DNA from: Scolanthus callimorphus
Taxonomy: Eukaryota > Cnidaria > Anthozoa > Actiniaria > Edwardsiidae
Direction of reading: 5' to 3'
Length of the DNA: 64,000 bases
NCBI GenBank assembly: GCA_033964015.1
Contig: CM066922.1
Location: 24,104,507 to 24,168,506, forward strand
In this document: one piece after another, positions 1 to 11,766 of the stretch
Layout: each line of letters begins with the position of its first letter
Position numbering within the stretch: position 1 is the first letter of the stretch
Position numbers and translations under genes: made by a program
Notes under the pieces: generated by a model
What the model was told of the DNA's origin: nothing
The model's database searches: none
What the model saw: only the letters and a program-made list of their open reading frames with translations

Positions 1-1230
1 CTTCTCTCAAGTTATCAATCTGGTTTCCGTCCTCAACATTCAACTGTAACAGCACTGATCCAAATGTGTGATACTTGGTTCCAGAGTATGGACGGGGGAC
101 AGCTAACTGGTGCCGTTTTCTTGGACATTCGAAAGGCCTTTGATTCCATAAACCACTCGATTTTACTTGATAAAATCAAATTTTATGGGGTTACTGGTGC
201 GGCACACGATTGGTTTAGAGCCTACCTTGACAACAGGAAACAGCGGTGCCTTATTAATAATCATCTTTCTGACGCTAAAACTATTATATGCGGGGTGCCT
301 CAAGGCTCAATACTTGGGCCACTGCTCTTCCTGCTATATATCAATGATCTCCCAAATTGCCTCCAGTGCACTGTCCCCTGTCTGTATGCTGACGACACCC
401 AAATTTATACATCCTCAGATGATTCCATTAAATTAATTCATGACCTTAATTTGGATCTCCAAAACATTCAGGATTGGCTTCTGGCTAATAAACTGCAATT
501 CCACCCCTCGAAAACAAAATGTATGTTTATTGGTTCTTCCTACAATATCAATAATAAGACCAATGGGTTATTACCGGTCCGCATTAATAATGAGGAAGTA
601 CCCCATGTTAAATCCCAAAAGTGCCTAGGAGTTGAAATTGACCATAGGCTTACCTGGGAAAATCATATTGATTATGTTTGTAAAAAAGCTAGTGCTGGGA
701 TTGGTGCTATCCGGCGTCTAAAACCATTTATCCCCGCCGACTCACTAGAAACATTATATAAAGCGTTGGTCCAACCGTACTTTGATTATTGCTCGCCCGT
801 ATGGGACACCTGTGGTAAAGTCCTGAGAGACAAACTACAGAGGTTTCAGTCCCGTGCGGCTCGAGTAATATCAGGTGCAAGCTATGAAATTCGATCTTCA
901 TCTATCCTTAAAGAATTAAATTGGCCAACACTTGAAATCAGGCAAAAGTGCATCAAATCTATTCTTGTATATAAGGCCCTTAACGACCTTTCGGCGCCTT
1001 ATCTTAAAAAGAATTTTATAAAAAACAGTGAGTGCGGTAAAATCTACAATTTGAGAAATATTGAGACTGACCTAGCACTTCCAAGGCCGAAAACTAATTT
1101 TCTCAAGTGCGCTTTTAAGTACAGTGGCGCCATGCTTTGGAATAGCCTCCCGAGGGAGGCCAAAATCGCAAAAACACTACCAGCATTTCGGCGAGAGACT
1201 TTGGCCTCCCTCACGTCAGGGACACGCTGA
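1..1230 (+). CDS. LINE reverse transcriptase, C-terminal part (cut by window edge)
   Basis: The frame is open from base 1 to a stop at 1228-1230, so the true start lies outside the window; the first in-frame ATG (64) is internal. The start reads SGFRPQHSTVTAL, a conserved non-LTR RT block. FLDIRKAFDSINH (fingers/palm), GVPQGSILGPLLFLLYINDLP and the catalytic YADDT follow. The C-terminal region has the L2/CR1/Jockey-like signature GAMLWNSLPREAK. The product would copy its own RNA at a nicked target site. No stop or frameshift is seen in the visible part, so this copy is fairly young. An N-terminal endonuclease domain is expected upstream but not visible. The clade is uncertain. Confidence 0.93.
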   Translation, partial: LLSSYQSGFRPQHSTVTALIQMCDTWFQSMDGGQLTGAVFLDIRKAFDSINHSILLDKIKFYGVTGAAHDWFRAYLDNRKQRCLINNHLSDAKTIICGVPQGSILGPLLFLLYINDLPNCLQCTVPCLYADDTQIYTSSDDSIKLIHDLNLDLQNIQDWLLANKLQFHPSKTKCMFIGSSYNINNKTNGLLPVRINNEEVPHVKSQKCLGVEIDHRLTWENHIDYVCKKASAGIGAIRRLKPFIPADSLETLYKALVQPYFDYCSPVWDTCGKVLRDKLQRFQSRAARVISGASYEIRSSSILKELNWPTLEIRQKCIKSILVYKALNDLSAPYLKKNFIKNSECGKIYNLRNIETDLALPRPKTNFLKCAFKYSGAMLWNSLPREAKIAKTLPAFRRETLASLTSGTR

Positions 1231-1449
1231 GCTAACACATCATTATAACACATCATTTTTATTACTGTTTTTACTGTTTGTTACACATGTATACTCATAT
1301 TTTTTAGATCATAATTTTTGTACAGACCTCTCTAATGGCTGGCACGCCCCACACGGAAATCAGCAAATCCGCTTTTTGTAATTGTGATTTTGTTGTTTGT
1401 GGCTAGCGTGGGTAAATAAAACTTTATGTATGTATGTATGTATGTATGA
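1..1449 (+). mobile_element. Non-LTR retrotransposon 3' portion with TATG tail
   Basis: Contains the RT reading frame at 1-1230, a short 3' UTR with AATAAA at about 1415, and a tandem TATG tail at 1425-1448. Ending in a short tandem repeat instead of poly(A) is typical of several non-LTR clades. The tail runs straight into the Crypton-like reading frame. The target duplication cannot be checked because the 5' end is outside the window. Confidence 0.88.
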
Positions 1450-2749
1450 CTGATGAGGACTTCAAAGTAGAAGATTATCTTGATATTTCAACTACTAAGG
1501 CAGCGACCGCTCGCTTTTTAGATCCCATTCAGGACGAAAAAATTGAGAAGAGAGAAAAAGACAGGGTCCCGGCGAAAACGCAAGCAAGTACGGCATGGGC
1601 CGTCAGAATTTACCAAGCATGGGCAGAGAACAGAAATAAAGCAGTTGTTTTGCCGGACGCCAAATATGGAGATTTGAAGGAGACTACACCGGAAGAAGTG
1701 AACTACTGACTAACTAGGTTTATTCTAGAAGTTATGAAGCGAGATGGGACGCCCTACTACAAGGATTCTCTTCATTGCATTGCGAGTGGGCTTCAGCGTC
1801 ATTTTCGAGACGAGCTAAAACGCTTCGACTTGAACATCCTAGCGAAAGCAGAACCCAAGTTCGACTCCTTAGAAAGGCGCTCGATTCGCGTATGAAAGAA
1901 ATGACCGCAAAGGGCATAGGAACTGTAAAAAAGTCAGCGGACCCAATATCTCTTGAGGACGAAGACAAACTCTGGACAACAGGAACTATTTCGTTGAGCA
2001 CAGCCAAGTCCCTCAGCTATGGAGTGTTCTTCTATAATTGTAAAGTGTTCGGGTTCCGCGCAATGAACGAGCATGTAGATCTTATGGTTGAACAGTATGA
2101 GATTGGACAGGACGAGGTCGGACCGTATCTGGCTTTTTACGGGCGTGCCTGCAAAAATGTACAAGGAGGGCTAGAGCAAAAGAAAGTCAAGACTAAAGCA
2201 ATAAAGCAGTATGGACAGCCGGAGAATGACAGATGCGTAGTTAATCTCTTCAAGGAATATTTAAAATGCATTCCGAAAAGTAGGAGGTTCTATCGCAAGC
2301 CTCTGAATTCAACAGAATCGGGCGACATGCGCTTTTCTGCGCAACCGGTTGGAGTAAATACGCTGTCAAAATATATGAAATCAATGTGCGTGGCAGCTGG
2401 AATTAATATGGAAGGAAATAATATTACCAATCACTCAGGTAAAGTCACTTGTGCTACAAGTTTGTACAAGGCGGGCGAGTTCGACGAGCAAACTATCATG
2501 TCTAGAACTGGACACAGAAGTACAGCTGTAAGGGAGTACAAAAGATCGAGCGACGCTCTAACAGTCAACCTGTCGAATGCGCTACAGCCACCTCCAGCTA
2601 AATGCCTCAAGACATCCGCCATGAAGGAAGCCGAGAAGGAGAAACCTAATGTTTCGAAACCAGAGTTTAAATCGTCAAAAGTCCAAGAATCGTCTACAAA
2701 ACTGGTGATAGAGCACGGGCAAACGCGTCTTTCATTCCATTTTGATTAG
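1434..2749 (+). pseudogene. Crypton-type tyrosine recombinase / DUF3504 gene, broken
   Basis: Two overlapping frames together match the DUF3504 family, the Crypton-derived domain also found in ZMYM2/3/4 and QRICH1. The N-terminal part (frame of 1434) has the SAM-like core-binding region (TAWAVRIYQAWAENRN, then TRFILEVMKRDG). The catalytic part (frame of 1775) has RRFYRKPLN, NHSGKVTCATSLY, TGHRSTAVREYKRS and a basic C-terminal tail. Two lesions are visible. TGA at 1707-1709 sits where relatives have Trp, consistent with TGG to TGA, and a one-base frameshift lies near 1866-1870. The usual HxxR box reads HSGK, so the second catalytic Arg is Lys. The GH...Y pair is kept. It was probably once a mobile YR element or a domesticated relative. 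The identification is firm; its former mobility is inference. Confidence 0.82.
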
Positions 2750-2960
2750 TGTTTGATGCTAATTCTTGAAAAATTTGAACTGATTCTAAACTCTGATATT
2801 GATGAATTCAGTTTTGCCATGTTTACACTGCTAACGTTATTGTTTGCTAATTTTGTTTTGTTCTAGAATTGAAATAGGGATTTTGGGAGATTTGGAAAAA
2901 GAATTTATTAATAAAATCCATGATGTCGTTGTTTCTTTTTATTTTCCAGAGTTTTATGTT
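2750..2960. other. 3' flank of the Crypton-like gene, nothing recognised
   Basis: AT-rich sequence with an AATAAA-like site near 2911. It may be the 3' UTR of the broken recombinase gene. No other gene or repeat is seen. Confidence 0.4.
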
Positions 2961-3188
2961 GTCAAGCGGCGAGGGAAGAACAGGGTGTGGTTTGTACATA
3001 GTCATTAGTATTCATGCCCTTAGTCATTAGTATTCTCTATGTTGCACCTTGGTTTTCTTTGTTCTTCTTCAGGAGAACAATGAAAATGCAAGGTGCAACC
3101 AGAGAATATTAATGACTATGAGCATGAATACTAATGACTATGTACAAACCCTAATTTTCCCTATTGTTCAATGCCCTCGCCGCTTGAC
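2961..3188. repeat. Short hairpin (foldback) element
   Basis: Imperfect inverted arms: GTCAAGCGGCGAGGG at 2961-2975 pairs with CCCTCGCCGCTTGAC at 3174-3188. Pairing continues through GTTTGTACATAGTCATTAGT on the left and its complement on the right, leaving a ~40-base loop near 3050-3090. The left arm holds a short internal duplication around AGTCATTAGTATTC. No coding potential. MITE-like, family unknown. Confidence 0.8.
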
Positions 3189-3202
3189 GCTTTAGTTTCT
3201 AT

Positions 3203-5433
3203 TAGTGCAGCCGCTTGGTGCAAAATTGTTCAGTTTTATGGCAAAGCTACCAAATTTGGCACAAATAATGCTAACCACCCATAGATTAATATTACATATG
3301 GCCCCACCCGGGGTCCGCCCTGGATCCATCCCATAATTTCAGTTTTAGACGCCGGTAAGGTTGCTCATTGAAAAATGTATGTATCTGTCTATTTTAAATA
3401 TTTTATGTGTATATCCTTCCATTAACTCCAAAGAATGTGGTTGTTACAAAATATCCCATAATTTTTACTGTTAAGGTGGCTCGGGAGAAAAAAATAAAAT
3501 AATTATTAACAAAGTCTTGCAAGGCCATTATCTACGTGCTAGAGCCACCAAAATTCCCACAAAAAACACTAACTATTCAAAGATTTAATCGACGCATGGC
3601 TCCACCAGGGATCTGCCCTGCATCCCATAATTTCAGTTTTAGCTGTCGGTTAGGTACTCATAACAAATGTATTGATCTGTCTATTTCGCAAATTTTGTGC
3701 TTACATCCTTTCATTAGCTCCAAGGAATGTTGTTACAAAATATCCCATAATTTTAACTTTTAAGGTGGCTCGGGAAAAATACTAAATAATTATTCATAAA
3801 GTCTTGCATGTGTATTGTTTACATGCTAGAGCCACCAAAATTCGCACGAGCAAGAATAACTATTAATACAAAATTAAATCGAGACATGGCTCGCCCGGGA
3901 TCCGCCCTGGTTCCATGCTATAATTTGATTTTAAATTGTTAAGGTGGCTCATAAGAAAAATAAGTGGATATGTGTGTTAATTATACAAATGTAATGTTGA
4001 TGTCATTACTTGTGCGATAAAAGGTTTAAGGGATTGAAAACATCACATAATTTGTAAAGTTGACGATAGAGTAAACCTTCGAGATAACATGATGACAATT
4101 GTTTTGTTTTTAGATTAGTCAATAAGTACTAAGAGTAAAAACTTCAATATTCACAAAAAAATTGAGTTAAACTGTCTTGTATTTCACAGAGAAAAACAAA
4201 AAAACGTTTTTTACCTGTACCAGAAACATATAACTTAGTTAACAAGCAACGGTGAACCAAGCTGCGGATTATTCGTAGCGAGTTTATGACCATATCTGGT
4301 GAATAACGAACTCCCGCCTGCTTGCCCAATCAGGTTTTCTCTTGATAATATTTCATTTTTTCGCTTCGAATAAAGTAGAGCAATAGTGGTAAGTGATAAT
4401 ATACTAACATTTAACATCTTGAAGTCCTTCAACAACATTTTCAAAATCAGTTCAATTATTGATTCTGCGAATATTCCGCAGAATCTTAAAATTTCAAAAA
4501 TCCCCGACGTGTTTTTTTTTAGAACACACTTAAGTCCATGGTAACATGTTTTCAGGGATGGAGCGGAAAGTTAAAACATGTAAAAAGGAAAAACATAGTT
4601 AAAATGTTTGATAAGTTACTATTCTTTGTTCGATTTAGGTGGCTGTAGCACATAACTAAAACCCTTGCGAAACTTTATTGATGACTATTTCATATTTTCT
4701 CCCGAGCCACCTTTAAAGTAAAAAGTATGGGATATTCTGTAACAACCACATTCCTGGATGCTAATGAAAGGATATACGACTTAAAATTGCATAAAAAACA
4801 GATACGTACGTTTTTTTAATGACTTTATTTATCATTACTGTGTTTTTCTCCCGAGCCACCTTAAAAGTAAATATTATGGGATTTCTTGTAATAACCACAT
4901 TTCTTGTAGCTAATGAAAGGATGCAAGCATAAAACTTGCAAAATAAACAGATAAGTACATTTTTAATAAGCAACCTTAACGTAGCTGAAACTGAAATTAT
5001 GGGATGCTGGGCGGATCACAGGTGGGGCCATGTGTCGATTTAATCTTTGGATAGTTATTATTCTTTGTGGGAATTTTGGTGGTTCTAGCACGTAGGCAAT
5101 ACCCTTGCGAGAATTTATTAATGGTTATTTTATTTTTCTCCCGAGCCACCTTAAAATGAAAAATTATGGGATATTTTGTAACAACCATATTCCTCGGAGC
5201 TAATGGAAGGTTATACACATCAATGTTTTGAAATAGACATATATCTACATTTTTCAATGAGCAACCTTACCCGCGTCTAAAACTAAAATTATGGGATGGA
5301 TCCAGGGCGGACCCCGGGTGGGGCCATATGTTATATTAATCTATGGGTGGTTAGCATTATTTGTGCCAAATTTGGTAGTTTTGCCATAAAATTGAACAAT
5401 TCAGCAATTTTCCTGCACCAAGCGGCTGCACTA
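3203..5433. mobile_element. 2.2 kb foldback element with long inverted arms
   Basis: Outer inverted repeat TAGTGCAGCCGCTTGGTGCA at 3203-3222 and its complement at 5414-5433. The arms run about 0.75 kb (to ~3960, and from ~4660). Within each arm a ~300-bp block is repeated, marked by AAGGTGGCTCGGGAGAAAA and by TTACAAAATATCCCATAAT. The outermost TA on both sides may be the target duplication. The centre (3960-4660) is unique AT-rich sequence with no convincing gene, so the copy looks non-autonomous. Family not identified. Confidence 0.85.
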
Positions 5434-7079
5434 TATGGGATATAGGGGACGCAAATGCCGGTTGCTGATTGGCTGAGTGGCATTGGTCATGTTCTAAGAG
5501 ATATTAGATATTGCAGCGATCTGACATCCGTGCGCCCCATGCATTCATGATACATACTATTAAACCGCAAATCCCAAATTAGATGCGGCCCGGCATGTAA
5601 AATTCAGTACGCTGTATAGTAGTGAAGTAAGACGATTTTGTATTCGCTTGAGCCCAAGTTAATTGCTAACGATTAGAATAGGCAAGTCACACTGCGCCAA
5701 TCGAGCAGAGTCGAGCAGAGGCCAAGGGCGGTGCTAACCAGAAGACGCGTATACACAAGCCGTGTTCCCAAAAACCAAAACACCAGACCCAGCGCAGTTG
5801 GCCACTCAAGGAGGCCGGTGGACGGGTTGCACGCTCAACACGGGTTCTGGCTGCAATAAAACTCCCAGGCCCGCAAGGATACGGCATAAACCGTAAAGTA
5901 CAGTGCACTAAAACGGCGGGCAATTACACAATCAGGAGTGGGGAACCGGGTAAAATCACGTCCACGGAACTAGTGCACATAATCACCGCCCCTCGCATGC
6001 TACGTTAGCACTGCACAAACTACAAATACATAGACACTTTTTGTAGGTTTAATAATGATCTGTTTATGTATCTCGTATATCCTAACGTGCCTTAGAAGGT
6101 GTTTAAAAGAATATTAGCTTCTTGTTTTGTTTTTTTGGAATTCAATACCACACGAGAGAACTGATCGCTCGCATTTAACCTTTAAGATCAAATTTACTCG
6201 TATCTACACGTGGCTAAAAACCAATGACACGGAATTTACAATCAAAATGAAATTGAATGAGGATTATAGAAACAGATGAAATATTATATTCAAAGAAATT
6301 ATAGAAAGATCAATTTGATGCAATCGTCTACTGATTACCCAGTCCCTGATACAACAGAATTTAAGCTCAAATGCGCTTGATAGCCTTCCTTCACATTTCT
6401 TGTATTTGATAAGCAAATCTGATGAAACTAATATTTATTTGAGAACGAAATGGAAAACAAATCTCTCACAAAGCACCAAACAAGAACAAATGAAGCGGCG
6501 AAAAAACACAGGGAACAAAGCTGGTGGTACAAACAGCCGCCCCGTGAACTCATAGTGCAGAGCGATTGCTCGAATCAAGTGGCTGTCTCGCTAAGACTGC
6601 ACGCTGTCCTGAAATCGTCGGGACTTGAAGGGGACACAAACCCACAATAGATGAATTAAACGTGCTGAATGTAATTCCTGAGAGTAGGGGAGTTTTGATT
6701 CCCAATAACGAAACCGTAAAGAAACTACGGAACATGAACGACGAAACAGCAACAGGTCCATGTGAATAGCATGCAACCATATAATGTGATGATAAACAGC
6801 ATCTCAAATAAGAGAGACTATACTCGCCTGAAAAAACCTTGAACTGAAGAAGTTTTGGTTGAGGCTGTCGCTGTTTCTTCCAAAGAATAAGCTTAACTGA
6901 AATGCTAGTCAGCCGATACATACAGGAATGGAACCACGTGAGTGCTCTGCCTTGATTGGCTAAAACAATTGCTTGGTATTTTCTCACTGACAGCCCGCGC
7001 GCCAGCTGGTCTACCAACTGACAGTATGAAAAGATACGTGCTCAGATAAATGCCATTATCTGTGCCAGATAATGTTTGT
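5434..7079. other. Unassigned intergenic sequence
   Basis: Open frames at 5687-5923, 6450-6650 and 6550-7017 show no recognisable domain and overlap on opposite strands. No exon, RNA gene or long repeat is seen. A short near-palindrome, GTTTACCTGTAGGTAAAC, lies near 7098, just before the satellite array. Confidence 0.4.
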
Positions 7080-7138
7080 TTTTAATATAAAGACTTACTT
7101 GTTTACCTGTAGGTAAACCAGGTTTACGTAGGTAAATC

Positions 7139-7530
7139 GATGACGTCATGTCACGTGACCTTGGTAGTACACCCCCTTGCCTCCAAAACAACTTTACCTA
7201 AGTTTGGTCACCTAGCGATGTTGCCTTTTTGAGATATTGACTTTTCTAGTTTTGATGACGTCATTGATGACGTCGTGTCACGTGACCTTGGAAGTGCAAC
7301 CCCCTTGCCTCCAAAATAACTTTACCCAAGTTTGATCACCTAGCGATGTTGCCTTATTGAGATATTGACTTTTCTAGTTTTGATGACGTCGTCGATGACG
7401 TCATGTCACGTGACTTTGGTAGTGCAACCCCCTTACCTCCAAAATAACTTTACCCAAGTTTGGTCACCTAGCGATGTTGCCTTCTTGAGATATTGACTTT
7501 TCTAGTTTTGATGACGTCATTCAGGACGAA
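7139..7530 (+). repeat. CRE/E-box satellite array 1 (about 3 units, 127-128 bp)
   Basis: CACGTG occurs at 7152, 7279 and 7407, spacing 127 and 128. Each unit has one or two TGACGTCA-type palindromes just before the TCACGTGAC box, then CCCCCTTGCCTCCAAAA, CAAGTTTGGTCACCTAGCG and GAGATATTGACTTTTCTAG. The array ends where the 1622-bp EGF units begin (near 7498). It has the same unit type as array 2 at 14280-14925. Confidence 0.9.
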
Positions 7531-8408
7531 CGAACGCACAAAACCGGAAGTCCATGACAAAATCGTTCGATGCTTATACACTTTTGTTTTGTTCCTTTTT
7601 CTCCTGCATGTAACTATGGGGCTCCGCTACGCGGGCGCTCGTGGGAGCTCCGCTAAAAATGTAACTTTCCCCTGATGTACAGAGTTGTATGTAACACAAA
7701 AGATATATGAAAAGGGTGGTCGGGGCTCGCCCCGAAAGGCTCGGGGCTCGGTGGCTCGCAAAATTGCAACCCCGCGTAACAAGATCCATGCATCAAACCA
7801 ATTCTCGGTTTTCATGTGACGTCATCAAAAAGCTAACTTCCAATCCAAGAGACCTACAGAGATGTCCTTTCTGTGATGAATATAACTTTATTCAAGGATT
7901 CGTCACACGAAATGTCGGCACCTTTTGCCAAGTACTTTTAGAGATATCGCCAAAGCTATTTATGTCACGCAACACCAGTCACGTATTTTGAACTTGCCGT
8001 ATTTCATTCGATTTGTACCGTTCTTAACTTTTTGGCACGTCAGTATGTTATAAAAGTTCATATCTTACCATTCTGATACTATTCTTATAATTGGGATTGA
8101 AAATAGCGTCGTTTTCGAGACCCGATTAATTGGCCGCCATTATGGAGCCCCTCTGCTGGGGCTCCAACATGGCGGCCCCATACAGTTACTGTACAAAATG
8201 GCGCACATTCACTTGCTAATATCTCACTCGGAAAGTGACCAATCGACCTACAATTTACCCAGGAAACATAATTTTGTATATTCTTTATAATTCTATTAGG
8301 CATTCAGTGTTTAGAAGTTAATTTAGAGAAATAAATTTCGTCACGTGACAAGTGAAAACCTAGAATATGAATGACCCTCTACAATTGCATGCATTGGGTT
8401 GATTTCAG

Positions 8409-8522
8409 ATATCAACGAGTGTGCCAGTATGCCATGTCAAAATGGAGGAACATGCGCAGATGGAGTGGGCATGTATACATGCAATTGCGTACATGGTTTT
8501 ACAGGACCCTATTGTGAAAGTA
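8409..8522 (+). CDS. EGF-like domain exon, copy 1
   Basis: A 114-bp phase 1-1 exon bounded by TTGATTTCAG and GTGAGT. It encodes a 38-residue calcium-binding EGF domain with six cysteines: (x)[35 protein letters not shown]. It matches the Ca2+/hydroxylation consensus C-x-D-x4-Y-x-C and three sugar consensus sites known from Notch-type repeats: O-glucose (CASMPC), O-fucose (CQNGGTC) and O-GlcNAc ([10 protein letters not shown]). It is presumably part of an extracellular multi-EGF protein (Notch, fibropellin or Crumbs-like; not resolvable). Earlier exons are not seen upstream in the window. It is too short to stand out as an open frame and is overlapped by a meaningless antisense frame. Confidence 0.88.
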
Positions 8523-10030
8523 GTGAGTAAGACACTTGTCGTATTATAGTAGTTCCCTTTTGTCACGAGCAAGAAATTGTTAACGAGAAGTTCAAAACAA
8601 TTGATTAATTGGATGACCAAAACAAAAACTATTTTATCAGCAAGGCCGCTTCAAATAAAAGATAACTTTGGAGAATAGTTGATGCTAAAATTGCTAAAAC
8701 TTTTAGATAATTTGGAATTTTTCTAACTTTGAGCATCAATTCTTATACTTAGCGACCAGTTTGTTCAGTCGACAAATTCGGTTGTCATAATCAAATATAC
8801 CGCTTTAGTATAAACCAACTATTGGTCTATTACAAATCCTGCATTCTGATTGGCTGAGCTACTAATGGTCTATTAGTGATAGACCGTGCCTGGCAAAACC
8901 ACCACCTTTCTTTGCAAGAATTGATTTTTTCAACATAAAATAATGGAATTCATTGCCAAAACCGACCAACTAGTTGGTATGCTAAAACAATTAGATGACC
9001 TCTCGTCCTCATCCTCATGTGCTATGATATCAATAGACTATTCGGCCTCGAGGTCTAATTGTTAATTATTATATGGCACATTGCATAATTGCAAATTCAG
9101 ATTTTTTTTATGTTGGCACTTTTCTAGTTTTGATGACGTCATTCAGGACGAACGAACGCACAAAACCGGAAGTCCATGACAAAATCGTTCGATGCTTATA
9201 CACTTTTGTTTTGTTCCTTTTTCTCCTGCATGTAACTATGGGGCTCCGCTACGCGGGCGCTCGCGGGAGCTCCGCTAAAAATGTAACTTTCCCCTGATGT
9301 ACAGAGTTGTATGTAACACAAAAGATATATGAAAAGGGTGGTCGGGGCTCGCCCCGAAAGGCTCGGGGCTCGGTGGCTCGCAAAATAGCAACCCCGCGTA
9401 ACAAGATCCATGCATCAAACCAATTCTCGGTTTTCATGTGACGTCATCAAAAAGCTAACTTCCAATCCAAGAGACCTACAGAGATGTCCTTTCTGTGATG
9501 AATATAACTTTATTCAAGGATTCGTCACACGAAATGTCGGCACCTTTTGCCAAGTACTTTTAGAGATATCGCCAAAGCTATTTATGTCACGCAACACCAG
9601 TCACGTATTTTGAACTTGCCGTATTTCATTCGATTTGTACCGTTCTTAACTTTTTGGCACGTCAGTATGTTATAAAAGTTCATATCTTACCATTCTGATA
9701 CTATTCTTATAATTGGGATTGAAAATAGCGTCGTTTTCGAGACCCGATTAATTGGCCGCCATTATGGAGCCCCTCTGCTGGGGCTCCAACATGGCGGCCC
9801 CATACAGTTACTGTACAAAATGGCGCACATTCACTTGCTAATATCTCACTCGGAAAGTGACCAATCGACCTACAATTTACCCAGGAAACATAATTTTGTA
9901 TATTCTTTATAGTTCTATTAGGCATTCAGTGTTTAGAAGTTAATTTAGAGAAATAAATTTCGTCACGTGACAAGTGAAAACCTAGAATATGAATGACCCT
10001 CTACAATTGCATGCATTGGGTTGATTTCAG

Positions 10031-10144
10031 ATATCAACGAGTGTGCCAGTATGCCATGTCAAAATGGAGGAACATGCGCAGATGGAGTGGGCATGTATAC
10101 ATGCAATTGCGTACATGGTTTTACAGGACCCTATTGTGAAAGTA
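10031..10144 (+). CDS. EGF-like domain exon, copy 2
   Basis: Identical to the exon at 8409-8522 at all 114 bases, with the same AG acceptor and GTGAGT donor. Joining consecutive copies keeps the frame (final base A plus AT makes Asn), so the copies can splice in series and lengthen the protein by 38 residues each. Confidence 0.88.
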
Positions 10145-11652
10145 GTGAGTAAGACACTTGTCGTATTATAGTAGTTCCCTTTTGTCACGAGCAAGAAATT
10201 GTTAACGAGAAGTTCAAAACAATTGATTAATTGGATGACCAAAACAAAAACTATTTTATCAGCAAGGCCGCTTCAAATAAAAGATAACTTTGGAGAATAG
10301 TTGATGCTAAAATTGCTAAAACTTTTAGATAATTTGGAATTTTTCTAACTTTGAGCATCAATTCTTATACTTAGCGACCAGTTTGTTCAGTCGACAAATT
10401 CGGTTGTCATAATCAAATATACCGCTTTAGTATAAACCAACTATTGGTCTATTACAAATCCTGCATTCTGATTGGCTGAGCTACTAATGGTCTATTAGTG
10501 ATAGACCGTGCCTGGCAAAACCACCACCTTTCTTTGCAAGAATTGATTTTTTCAACATAAAATAATGGAATTCATTGCCAAAACCGACCAACTAGTTGGT
10601 ATGCTAAAACAATTAGATGACCTCTCGTCCTCATCCTCATGTGCTATGATATCAATAGACTATTCGGCCTCGAGGTCTAATTGTTAATTATTATATGGCA
10701 CATTGCATAATTGCAAATTCAGATTTTTTTTATGTTGGCACTTTTCTAGTTTTGATGACGTCATTCAGGACGAACGAACGCACAAAACCGGAAGTCCATG
10801 ACAAAATCGTTCGATGCTTATACACTTTTGTTTTGTTCCTTTTTCTCCTGCATGTAACTATGGGGCTCCGCTACGCGGGCGCTCGCGGGAGCTCCGCTAA
10901 AAATGTAACTTTCCCCTGATGTACAGAGTTGTATGTAACACAAAAGATATATGAAAAGGGTGGTCGGGGCTCGCCCCGAAAGGCTCGGGGCTCGGTGGCT
11001 CGCAAAATAGCAACCCCGCGTAACAAGATCCATGCATCAAACCAATTCTCGGTTTTCATGTGACGTCATCAAAAAGCTAACTTCCAATCCAAGAGACCTA
11101 CAGAGATGTCCTTTCTGTGATGAATATAACTTTATTCAAGGATTCGTCACACGAAATGTCGGCACCTTTTGCCAAGTACTTTTAGAGATATCGCCAAAGC
11201 TATTTATGTCACGCAACACCAGTCACGTATTTTGAACTTGCCGTATTTCATTCGATTTGTACCGTTCTTAACTTTTTGGCACGTCAGTATGTTATAAAAG
11301 TTCATATCTTACCATTCTGATACTATTCTTATAATTGGGATTGAAAATAGCGTCGTTTTGGAGACCCGATTAATTGGCCGCCATTATGGAGCCCCTCTGC
11401 TGGGGCTCCAACATGGCGGCCCCATACAGTTACTGTACAAAATGGCGCACATTCACTTGCTAATATCTCACTCGGAAAGTGACCAATCGACCTACAATTT
11501 ACCCAGGAAACATATTTTTGTATATTCTTTATAGTTCTATTAGGCATTCAGTGTTTAGAAGTTAATTTAGAGAAATAAATTTCGTCACGTGACAAGTGAA
11601 AACCTAGAATATGAATGACCCTCTACAATTGCATGCATTGGGTTGATTTCAG

Positions 11653-11766
11653 ATATCAACGAGTGTGCCAGTATGCCATGTCAAAATGGAGGAACATGCG
11701 CAGATGGAGTGGGCATGTATACATGCAATTGCGTACATGGTTTTACAGGACCCTATTGTGAAAGTA
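11653..11766 (+). CDS. EGF-like domain exon, copy 3
   Basis: Identical to copies 1 and 2 over 114 bases, with intact splice sites. The flanking introns differ from copies 1 and 2 at only a few scattered bases, for example near 11361 and 11516. Confidence 0.88.

Noticed and set aside
3203..5433. CACTA-type transposon because the ends read TAGTG/CACTA
   Set aside because: The orientation is wrong: CACTA elements start with CACTA on the left, whereas here the left end reads TAGTG. The TA is better read as a target duplication.
6550..7017. 155-residue minus-strand frame upstream of the satellite
   Set aside because: No domain, no signal of exon structure, and other frames overlap it; one long open frame in 1.6 kb can occur by chance.
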